DNA of 11,895 nt from a bacterium. GTDB lineage: Bacteria; Cyanobacteriota; Vampirovibrionia; Obscuribacterales; Obscuribacteraceae. The stretch spans positions 1-11,895 of the forward strand of contig JAUIJG010000149.1 of NCBI GenBank assembly GCA_030431355.1. Direction: 5' to 3'. The notes beneath the pieces are model-generated. The model did no database searches. It was given only the letters and a program-made list of their open reading frames with translations, and was not told where the DNA came from. The translations under genes and the position numbers were made by a program. This document shows, piece by piece, positions 5,773 to 11,895 of this stretch; position 1 is the first letter of the stretch; the number at the start of each line of letters is the position of its first letter.

Positions 5773-7764
5773 TTACTTTTTCTTCTTGCTAGAGGATTTT
5801 TTCTCTGATCGGCTTTTGGCTTTCTCTTTTAGAGCGAGCTTTCCTGCTCTGGCTTCCAGTTTGTCGGCTTTCTTTTGAATTGCCTTGACCTCTTTGTTCT
5901 CAAGATCGGGGCTCAGGGCTATGTAGGCCGTGTAATGGGATGCGGCTTCTTTGAGCGTCCTGGCTTGATAAGGTCGTAGTTTTTCCAGGGCTTCTGCCAG
6001 GCCAAGTCTGGTCTCTGGGGAACGGGGATCCCTCAAAAGAGCTTCTCTGTATGCTTTTAAGGCTTCCTCGATCTCTTTTTCTTTGGCGAGCTGTGTGGCT
6101 TTTTCAGTCTCTTTTCGGGATATTTCAAGGGATTCTTTTATGAGCTTCTGTCCCCGGTCTATCCTTCCTTGAAAGGCTTCTGCGTTACTGCTCTTGCCTG
6201 CTTTTTCATAAGCTTCTTTCGCGTTTTTTAGATCTCTTATGACCAGAGCAAGGTCGGCGATCTCCATCAGGGAGTCTGTATCCTGGGTTTTCTCTATCAG
6301 TGCTTTTAGAGAATTCTCCGATTCCTTGAACTTACCCTGGGACAGCAAAGCCTGGCAGTAGGCGACGCCCTCCCAATAGCTGCTGTTTTTTTGATTCTCT
6401 TTCGGAGCAGTTATCTTCCTGGATGTGTCACCGGATATGGTGTCGGCGATGCTGGCGGCGTATTCGGTCAGGGCATTAGCATCTTTTGCTCTGGCTGTTT
6501 TTTGTATCAGATTCCGGGCGTTTGAAAAATCTTCCGACGCGAGAAAGAGACCTTCATGATCGGATAAGGCACGCAAGTAGAGGACTATCGCCATTCCGGA
6601 AGCAGCTTTCCCAGGTTTTTGACTTGAAGGAATCACATCGGCATAGTGGCTAAGAGCTGCGTCTAGCTTTCCCTGTTTTAAGTAGAGAAGCGCCTGTCTT
6701 TCTTTCAGGCTGTTTTTGTTGGTTGCCGATTTCTGAGCTTCTTCCAGCTCTTCAATGGCTGCGGTTAGCTCTTCCTGATTCTCTTTTACTTTGGCTATCC
6801 CTAAATAAGCCACGGAGTTGCCGGGCTTGATACGCAGAGATTCTTTGAAGTCCGCCAGGGCTTCTTCAAAGTGTCCAAGCCCGGTATGTACCCAGCCCCT
6901 GGTCAGGTGACCCGGGGCGCTCTCGGTATGCAAGCTCAAGGAGGTATTGAGCTCTTTCAGGGCTGATTCAAGGTTGCCCAGTTTGTAGAGAGTTTTACCC
7001 AGACCGTAGTGGGCTGTTGAATTATTGGCGTTGGCGTCGATCGCTTTCTGAAAAGAGCTCTTAGCCTCTTCGAATTTACTATCTCCCAGTTCAACCAGGC
7101 CGATGCCTGCCAGCGCTTCGGAGTAGTTTGGATCGATTTCGATAGCCGCCTGGTAGGCTTTTAGAGCCTCTTGCTGATCGCCGGCGGTACGATGGAGGTT
7201 GCCCAGGGTGAATTGTGCTTCCGGCATGTTTTGATCTATGGCTAGGGCCTTCCTGCATTCTTCTTTGGCATTTTCGAGAATCTTTTCTCGGTTGGCCTGG
7301 ACTGCCGGGTCGGAAGATTGCAAGCTGTTGTAGAGAACAATTGCCAGTCCGGCGTGGGCCATGGCGTTTGCTCTGTCCATATCCAGAACCTTTTCAAACT
7401 GAGTTCTAGCTCCCTCCAGTTTGAACTGTCGGGCCAGGGCAAGACCGTAGCCCACCGCCGCCGGAATGGACTGGGGATCATTCTTGAGCACCTGGTAGTA
7501 GAGGCTCTCGGCATCGGAAAACTGTCCTTTTCTCATCAGTGAGTCGGCAGCCAACAGTTCCGGGGCTATCACAACTTTGCTGTTGGTCTCCGGGGGCGGC
7601 GTTACTATTTTCTTTACGGTTTTGACTTTTCTTCGAGTCCTGGCGAAAGCTTCTCCTTGAACGCCGGTGACCGGTAAAAGGAGAGATAGAGCAACGGGTG
7701 CTGCCAGGCACAGAAATTTTAGTGCTCTGGGAAGTCGCCTGGTCTGTGCGGTTCGAGCGAACAT
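5773..7764 (-). CDS. Exported TPR-repeat protein
   Basis: This encodes 663 aa. Residues 1-41 form a Sec-type signal peptide: basic MFARTAQTRR, a hydrophobic core around FLCLAAPVALSLLLP, and likely cleavage near VQG or AFA. From about residue 70 to 390 there are some eight or nine TPR units, for example AEAQFTLGNLHRTAGDQQEA-like helices ending in the IDPNYSEAL pattern, and further looser repeats run to about 620. The C-terminus is a Lys/Ser tail (KKSSSKKKK). TPR arrays bind partner proteins; no enzyme domain is visible. The export signal puts it in the periplasm or at the surface. The ATG at 7762-7764 has AGGAG 11 nt upstream, rather far. It is divergent from the secreted caspase-fold gene and shares a structured promoter region with it, so a joint role is plausible but not shown. 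Confidence 0.85.
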   Translation of the reverse strand: MFARTAQTRRLPRALKFLCLAAPVALSLLLPVTGVQGEAFARTRRKVKTVKKIVTPPPETNSKVVIAPELLAADSLMRKGQFSDAESLYYQVLKNDPQSIPAAVGYGLALARQFKLEGARTQFEKVLDMDRANAMAHAGLAIVLYNSLQSSDPAVQANREKILENAKEECRKALAIDQNMPEAQFTLGNLHRTAGDQQEALKAYQAAIEIDPNYSEALAGIGLVELGDSKFEEAKSSFQKAIDANANNSTAHYGLGKTLYKLGNLESALKELNTSLSLHTESAPGHLTRGWVHTGLGHFEEALADFKESLRIKPGNSVAYLGIAKVKENQEELTAAIEELEEAQKSATNKNSLKERQALLYLKQGKLDAALSHYADVIPSSQKPGKAASGMAIVLYLRALSDHEGLFLASEDFSNARNLIQKTARAKDANALTEYAASIADTISGDTSRKITAPKENQKNSSYWEGVAYCQALLSQGKFKESENSLKALIEKTQDTDSLMEIADLALVIRDLKNAKEAYEKAGKSSNAEAFQGRIDRGQKLIKESLEISRKETEKATQLAKEKEIEEALKAYREALLRDPRSPETRLGLAEALEKLRPYQARTLKEAASHYTAYIALSPDLENKEVKAIQKKADKLEARAGKLALKEKAKSRSEKKSSSKKKK

Positions 7765-7836
7765 GCTTTTCTGATCTCCTCTTACTCTTTCTGACCTCTA
7801 GATTATCTTTCCTGCCCCCGGGATGGTAGATGCAGT

Positions 7837-7897
7837 GGGGTTGATCTTTTCATAACAGATCTAAGAAAAGATTTAGCGACAATCTCTTGTCAACCCC
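7837..7897. repeat. Nested inverted repeats in the divergent TPR/caspase promoter region
   Basis: The outer arms are GGGGTTGA (7837-7844) and TCAACCCC (7890-7897), perfect over 8 bp. The inner arms are ATCTTTTC (7844-7851) and GAAAAGAT (7865-7872), also perfect over 8 bp, with AGATCT in the loop. A third small repeat, GACAA-TCTC-TTGTC (7878-7891), occupies the remaining gap and overlaps the outer arm. It lies 73-133 bp from the TPR start and 71-131 bp from the caspase-gene start. It could be operator DNA or a folded leader RNA of either gene. Confidence 0.45.
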
Positions 7898-7926
7898 TTG
7901 CTTAGGCTCCGAACCAGCCTTAGGAT
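7898..7926 (+). promoter_or_regulatory. Possible promoter for the caspase-fold gene
   Basis: TTGCTT (7898-7903) and TAGGAT (7921-7926) lie 17 bp apart, each matching 4 of 6 consensus bases. Transcription would start near 7933, about 35 nt before the ATG. It directly abuts the right arm of the nested inverted repeat. On the opposite strand a perfect TTGACA (7889-7894) lies in that arm but has no good -10 partner at normal spacing. Confidence 0.3.
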
Positions 7927-7967
7927 ATATCTATCTATTATTCTTATCGGTCACAGAGGTGGAGAGA

Positions 7968-10739
7968 ATGTATTTCTCACCAACGGCAATTCTCCATATG
8001 AAGAGAGCCCTATCAATTACCCTTTGCGCGGCATTCTCAATGCCGGTTGTCTTCGGACCAACCCAGGTCCAGGCTCGCAAGGCTTACAGCACTGTGGAAG
8101 CCAACGTCAAAGATACTTTCGAAGTGGCTCCATATAGCGGAGGGCGCAAAGCCGGTCCTCAATTTGATTGGGGTAGATTGGTCAAGATCGAAGCAGATGA
8201 GACACTGCGGAACAAAGTCATGAAAGAAGCCGCAGAAGGTCGTGCGGAGGCCGCTTTCGAACTGGGTTGCATGTACCTCTATGGCAAGGGTGTGGAGAGA
8301 AACCCGGCGAAAGCTTTCGAACAGTTCCGTTATGCATCCCAGAAAGGGCATTCGGGTGCCCAGAACAACCTGGCTTTCTTGTATGACGAAGGCACAGGCG
8401 TGGTCAAAGATCCAAAACAAGCATACATATGGTATCGGTGCTCGGCTGACGCCAACAATTCTTATGCCCTGGCAAATCTTGGATATATGTACGAGCATGG
8501 GGTGGCCACCATCGCCAACCGCAAAGAGTCTGTCCACTTGTACAAGAAAGCGGCTGAGCTTGGTAATCAGACTGCCCGCAAGAATCTTTTGATGATGGAG
8601 TTCCTGGCAAGTAAATCCAGCTCTTCAGCTGCCGCCAACTCCGGCTCAACTCAAACTTTTTCTCCGAAGGAAGAGGCTAAGCAACCTGAGAACAAGGTGG
8701 TTGCTGTTGCCGCACCGACCAAACCGGTGGTTTTAGAAGAGAAGAGCAAGTCCGATTCTCAATCGGTCAAAGAAGAAGCCGGGGCCGAGGAAGTTGCTTC
8801 TTCGGTTCATAAATCTGAGACTGAAGTAAAACCGAATCAGATTGAAGATAAAGGCGAGACTGTCGATATTGAGGAGAGTGGTGCTGCTTCTCCCCAAGTA
8901 GCTGAAGTACCCGAGAAGTCAGGCTCCGCGCTGGAGAGGCTCCTGAAAGAGCAAGCCGATTCTAAGGCGAAATTGCCCGCCGACAAGAAAGAAGAAAGCG
9001 CCTCCGAAGTCGCCCTCAATGATACCGGTGATAGTGTCGATGTCACAAACAATGGTGATGGGCAAAATTCGGAAGCAGCAGATAAGAAAGATGGCAGTGA
9101 AGCTCCAGTAGAGGTGGCGGAGTCTAAGAAGGCTGATGCCGTGGAAGAGTCCGCAGCAAAGGTCAGCGAGAAAGAGGTGGTTGCTGTCAAGCCGGTCGAA
9201 GCTTCGACAGAGCCTGAAAGCGATTCCAAGATAGTGACCGGGAAAGAATCTGGGCAAGAATCCGGGCAAAAATCCGAAAAGAGATCTGAGAGTAAATCAG
9301 AAGAGATTGCCGCAAGTACCGATGAGCCTCAAGAGTCCGTGGCTATTGCATCCGAGCCAGCCGCTAAAGTAGAAGAAAAATCAGATAAGGCGCCTGAACC
9401 TGTTCAGGTCGCAACGGTTCCTATTAAGGAAGTTAAGGAAGAAGTGGTCGAGAAGAAAGCTCCGGAAGTTATCGAGTCGAGAAGACCGATACGGGATAAG
9501 TGGGCTCTGATTGTCGGCATTACGGATTTTCAGAATCCGGATGTGCCCAATCTTCAATATTCTTCGAAGGATGCCACGGATTTTTATAACTATCTGGTCA
9601 AGGAGGCAAACTTTAATCCTGACCATGTCCGCATTTTGCTCAACGAGAAGGCTACCCAGAGAAGGGTGCTCTCCGAGCTGGGGTCCAAATTCCTGGCCCG
9701 GGTGGTCAAACCCGATGACCTTGTGGTTCTCTATTTCTCCACCCACGGCAGTCCTTCTTCCCTGGACGCCAGAGGGCGCAACTACCTGGTGGCCTATGAT
9801 TCCGATCCCAGCGATCTGTTTGCCACCGGTATAGAGATGCAAAAGCTGCTTGAGTCTATTCAAGGTAGAGTATTGACAGACCGTGTTCTACTGGTTCTGG
9901 ATGCTTGCCATAGCGGTTTCGTGGATCCGAATTCCAAGGGGATTTCCCGGGTGGCGAATTTTAACGTCAACGAACTTGTTCAAGGATCGGGACAGTTGGT
10001 CATCTGCTCCAGCGCGCCGGACCAGAGAGCCTGGGAATCGACGAGATATAAAAACGGTGTATTCACCAAACGTCTGCTTGAAGGTTTGCGACACAACGGT
10101 CCCAAAACACCCCTACAAGAAGCATTTCAATATACCCAGTCGAAAGTTGGTGATGAGGTTCGCGAGGATCGCCCCGGGGCTAAGCAAACACCGGTCTTGA
10201 AGGGCAAGTGGTCAGGAAAAGACTTGATTGTATCGCTGCCGCCTCAAGCACCACAGGCAGTGCCAGCCTCTGTTGTGTCCAGTCTGGGACCGGATAGCCG
10301 TGTCGACCTGATAGCCGCCAAACCGATGTCGTCACAGTCAAAAGCTCTTATCGAGCCGGATGAGGATAACACCAGAACGCCTTTGATCAACAAAACTCCG
10401 GCTGCTAAGCATGAAGTGGTGTTTCTAGATTCCCAATACTTCAGCCTGAAAGGGGATCCTGAGCGGATGGTTCGTCAATACCATGATGCAATCCGAAACA
10501 ATCCCAGTGATTCCAGCCTCTATTTCAGGAAGGCAAAAGCGCTTATTCAATTGGGCGATTGGCACAATGCCTTGATCTGCTTGAATGACGCGTTGCAGTT
10601 GAGTCCTAACAGACCGACCTATTATCTCGGTAGAGCCTACGTTTATTGCCGCCAGGGTAAAAGAGTTCTTGCCGAACAGGACCTGGAGCAAGCCAGATTC
10701 TATGATCCCAGGCTTGGTGATGTGAGGCTTCCCGATTGA
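7968..10739 (+). CDS. Secreted caspase-fold protein (peptidase C14, orthocaspase-like) with Sel1 and TPR repeats
   Basis: This encodes 923 aa from the ATG at 7968, chosen for GAGGTG 6 nt upstream (7956-7961) and because it yields a signal peptide (residues 1-36, ending TQVQA). Residues about 88-205 carry at least three Sel1-like repeats (AAFELGCMYLYGKGVERNPA, NNLAFLYDEGTGVVKDPKQA, ANLGYMYEHG). Residues 215-505 are a low-complexity Lys/Glu/Ser/Ala linker. Residues 508-755 are a caspase domain: KWALIVGITDF, then VVLYFSTHGSP with catalytic H593, and LLVLDACHSGF with catalytic C647, followed by ICSSAPDQRAWES and GVFTKRLLEGL. Residues about 824-915 are two or three TPRs. The intact dyad predicts a cysteine protease; bacterial relatives usually cut after Arg or Lys, but specificity cannot be read here. 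The Sec signal argues against an intracellular death effector. It ends 44 bp before a strong terminator and is probably monocistronic. Confidence 0.92.
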   Translation: MYFSPTAILHMKRALSITLCAAFSMPVVFGPTQVQARKAYSTVEANVKDTFEVAPYSGGRKAGPQFDWGRLVKIEADETLRNKVMKEAAEGRAEAAFELGCMYLYGKGVERNPAKAFEQFRYASQKGHSGAQNNLAFLYDEGTGVVKDPKQAYIWYRCSADANNSYALANLGYMYEHGVATIANRKESVHLYKKAAELGNQTARKNLLMMEFLASKSSSSAAANSGSTQTFSPKEEAKQPENKVVAVAAPTKPVVLEEKSKSDSQSVKEEAGAEEVASSVHKSETEVKPNQIEDKGETVDIEESGAASPQVAEVPEKSGSALERLLKEQADSKAKLPADKKEESASEVALNDTGDSVDVTNNGDGQNSEAADKKDGSEAPVEVAESKKADAVEESAAKVSEKEVVAVKPVEASTEPESDSKIVTGKESGQESGQKSEKRSESKSEEIAASTDEPQESVAIASEPAAKVEEKSDKAPEPVQVATVPIKEVKEEVVEKKAPEVIESRRPIRDKWALIVGITDFQNPDVPNLQYSSKDATDFYNYLVKEANFNPDHVRILLNEKATQRRVLSELGSKFLARVVKPDDLVVLYFSTHGSPSSLDARGRNYLVAYDSDPSDLFATGIEMQKLLESIQGRVLTDRVLLVLDACHSGFVDPNSKGISRVANFNVNELVQGSGQLVICSSAPDQRAWESTRYKNGVFTKRLLEGLRHNGPKTPLQEAFQYTQSKVGDEVREDRPGAKQTPVLKGKWSGKDLIVSLPPQAPQAVPASVVSSLGPDSRVDLIAAKPMSSQSKALIEPDEDNTRTPLINKTPAAKHEVVFLDSQYFSLKGDPERMVRQYHDAIRNNPSDSSLYFRKAKALIQLGDWHNALICLNDALQLSPNRPTYYLGRAYVYCRQGKRVLAEQDLEQARFYDPRLGDVRLPD

Positions 10740-10782
10740 GCTAACTCACTCTGTAGGAAGCATTGATGACAAAGTAAAAAGC

Positions 10783-10818
10783 AAAGGCACCGGTATTAAA
10801 AACGGTGCCTTTTGATTT
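10783..10818. terminator. Bidirectional rho-independent terminator
   Basis: A 10-bp perfect stem AAAGGCACCG (10783-10792) / CGGTGCCTTT (10803-10812) with a 10-nt loop is followed by TTTTGATTT on the plus strand. On the minus strand it is followed by TTTGCTTTTTAC. It sits between the convergent stops of the caspase-fold gene (44 nt away) and the 10837-11418 gene (24 nt away) and can serve both. Confidence 0.88.
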
Positions 10819-10836
10819 AGCAACTAAGTGAATTAG

Positions 10837-11418
10837 CTATTCACGCTTTTCAGGAGGGCTCAATTTTGTTCGGAAATTGGAGCTCCAATTTTCGGCCGGA
10901 TATCCGACCAGGGCTTGTTGTCTCATGCTGTGAGAGTAGATAACGTCGTTAGAGCCGCCGATGCCGGCGTTTCTTCGGTTTGGATCCATACTGGTCAAGT
11001 AGATAGACCCTTTTTCTATCGGATCTCCTACCTTGTAAGCTGTTTCTGTCCACCCTGCGGCAAGCGCTTGCTCTCGCATATCTGCGATATTCATCGTCTG
11101 TTCTATTCCTTCCGCTCCGCTGGCTTTCAGTATAGTTGAAATAGCGGATGCCGAAGATAGACCGCGATCTCCTGGAAGACTAATTTTATTGCCAGCCAGA
11201 GCCTCTGCTGCTTTACCAACAGTTTCACCGAGGTCTTCAGGGCTGAGCGCGGGCATTATGCCCTTTTCCAGCATTGCGTCTTTTACCCCTGACAATGGGT
11301 TTTCGCCTTCTTCTGCGATAGATTTGATCTCTATGCGGTTGACCAGAGCGTCACTCTTGTCGCCGCCTTCTGTGACCGGTTGAATCTCCACCGGTTTGAA
11401 TTCAGGAATATCTCCCAT
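10837..11418 (-). CDS. Cysteine-free protein resembling a degenerate NlpC/P60-like domain
   Basis: This encodes 193 aa from the ATG at 11416-11418, with GAGGTG 6 nt upstream (11425-11430). Residues 1-65 are acidic and Pro-rich with no signal peptide. From residue 86 the order GLSSASAISTILKASGA, an intervening helix with MREQALAAGW, KVGDPIEKGSIYL and NAGIGGSNDVIYSHS resembles the Cys-helix, PGDVV and HIGIV strands of NlpC/P60-type peptidoglycan hydrolases. The position of the nucleophile is Ser (88-89), the HxGIV histidine is replaced (NAGI, 150-153), and the protein contains no cysteine at all. If homologous, it would be a non-catalytic member. The resemblance is from memory of the family pattern and is moderate at best; otherwise it is a hypothetical protein. 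It is isolated between two terminators, so it is monocistronic. Confidence 0.7.
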   Translation of the reverse strand: MGDIPEFKPVEIQPVTEGGDKSDALVNRIEIKSIAEEGENPLSGVKDAMLEKGIMPALSPEDLGETVGKAAEALAGNKISLPGDRGLSSASAISTILKASGAEGIEQTMNIADMREQALAAGWTETAYKVGDPIEKGSIYLTSMDPNRRNAGIGGSNDVIYSHSMRQQALVGYPAENWSSNFRTKLSPPEKRE

Positions 11419-11456
11419 GGAATCCACCTCTAATTGTCCGTTCAATTCTATATTCC

Positions 11457-11486
11457 ACAAAAGAAGGGAACGGCATCGCCGTTCCC
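11457..11486 (-). terminator. Rho-independent terminator after rplI
   Basis: A 9-bp perfect GC-rich stem, GGGAACGGC (11466-11474) / GCCGTTCCC (11478-11486), has a 3-nt loop. On the minus strand it is followed by TTCTTTTGT. It lies 45 nt after the rplI stop and about 40 bp before the start of the next minus-strand gene, so it separates the two transcripts. Confidence 0.85.
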
Positions 11487-11531
11487 CTCAGAATATGGTT
11501 TATTTGCCTGGACGGGAGAGGATAGAGGACT

Positions 11532-11895
11532 CTATTTCTCTTCCTTCTCTTTGGCTTCCTCGTCTTTCTTGCCTTTGGACTTTTCTTTACCGCCTTCAGC
11601 GGTTTTGTCTTTAGGCTCTTCCGGAGGCTTGTCTTTTACAAGATTTCCTTCGACAACAACTTTGATTTCGCACTCAACCTGAACTTTAGGGGTCAGTTTG
11701 ACTGATACTTTGTAGTCGCCAAGAGCGTTTACATCTTCATGGGTTTTGATGCCGCGCTTGTCGATGGCTTCTTCGATGAGCTCTTCCAGTTTGGAGGCAA
11801 TCTCTTTGTTGGTAACTTTTCCGTAGAGTTTGCCGGACTCACCTGCTTTGATAGGAATTTCGATAGGAGGAAGTTGAGTGATTTTCTCTCCGAGA
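11532..11895 (-). CDS. rplI: 50S ribosomal protein bL9, C-terminal part, with charged tail
   Basis: The last 120 codons are visible; the start lies beyond the right edge. The fragment reads as the bL9 C-terminal domain: IPIKAGESGKLYGKVTNKEI corresponds to the family's GEGGKLFGSVT region, then LEELIEEAIDKRGIKTHEDV and LGDYKVSVKLTPKVQVECEI complete the fold. bL9 binds 23S rRNA near the base of the L1 stalk. The family normally ends about where VVVEG occurs here (fragment residues 79-83), but this protein continues for roughly 37 residues of Lys/Glu-rich sequence ending KEKEEK. A dedicated terminator follows. The identity is secure; the tail is unusual. Confidence 0.93.
   Translation of the reverse strand, partial: LGEKITQLPPIEIPIKAGESGKLYGKVTNKEIASKLEELIEEAIDKRGIKTHEDVNALGDYKVSVKLTPKVQVECEIKVVVEGNLVKDKPPEEPKDKTAEGGKEKSKGKKDEEAKEKEEK

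Noticed and set aside
7733..7764. Twin-arginine signal on the TPR protein (TRRLPRALKFL)
   Set aside because: The residues after the Arg pair do not fit the S/T-RR-x-FLK consensus; a normal Sec signal explains the sequence.
7887..7967. Upstream extension of the caspase gene from 7887
   Set aside because: It would place 27 residues in front of the signal peptide, lacks a ribosome binding site, and runs through the predicted promoter and inverted-repeat arm.
8837..9229. Minus-strand open frame of 130 codons opposite the caspase linker
   Set aside because: It is Ser-rich low-complexity sequence that mirrors Glu/Lys/Ala codons of the linker; no ribosome binding site and no recognisable domain.
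7968..10739. Craspase or other CRISPR-linked TPR-CHAT system
   Set aside because: No cas genes or repeat array are present, the caspase is preceded by a Sec signal, and the repeat/protease order differs.

Overview
This 11.9 kb window looks like a chromosomal segment of a Gram-negative-type bacterium of middling GC. The mix of housekeeping genes (xseA/xseB, rplI, hutI) with exported TPR, Sel1 and caspase-fold proteins and a possible NlpC/P60-like protein resembles non-photosynthetic cyanobacterial relatives such as Candidatus Obscuribacterales/Melainabacteria. That placement is an impression from gene content, not a computed result. I see no tRNA, rRNA, CRISPR array, transposase, integrase or phage module.

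Layout, left to right. Positions 1-3750 are all on the minus strand. Read in transcription order they are: a RecB/Cas4-like PD-(D/E)XK-fold protein with altered catalytic residues (2962-3750); a ferritin-like protein (2415-2885) followed 16 bp later by imidazolonepropionase hutI (1088-2398); a small coiled-coil protein (500-913); and the N-terminal part of a glycine-rich single-pass membrane protein (1-306, cut by the window edge). Good sigma70-type promoters precede the first, second and fourth of these, so they are probably separate or nested transcription units. An AT-rich 354-bp divergent region (3751-4104) separates them from the plus-strand pair xseA-xseB (4105-5769), the two subunits of exonuclease VII. 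XseB carries an unusual acidic C-terminal extension.

xseB converges, with only 3 bp between stop codons, on a minus-strand gene for a secreted 663-residue TPR protein (5773-7764). That gene is divergent from a 923-residue secreted protein (7968-10739) built as signal peptide, Sel1 repeats, a roughly 290-residue charged linker, a caspase/peptidase C14 domain with an intact His/Cys pair, and C-terminal TPR. The 203-bp region between them holds nested inverted repeats. This divergent pair of exported repeat proteins is the most interesting part of the window. The right end has a bidirectional terminator, a cysteine-free protein that resembles NlpC/P60-like hydrolases but lacks the catalytic residues (10837-11418), a second terminator, and the C-terminal part of ribosomal protein bL9 (rplI) with a long Lys/Glu tail.

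Functionally the window is mixed. Exonuclease VII (DNA repair), one histidine-degradation step and translation are ordinary housekeeping. The caspase and TPR proteins probably act outside the cytoplasmic membrane. Most chosen starts are supported by a GAGGT(G)-type or related Shine-Dalgarno sequence. The xseA and xseB starts are not.
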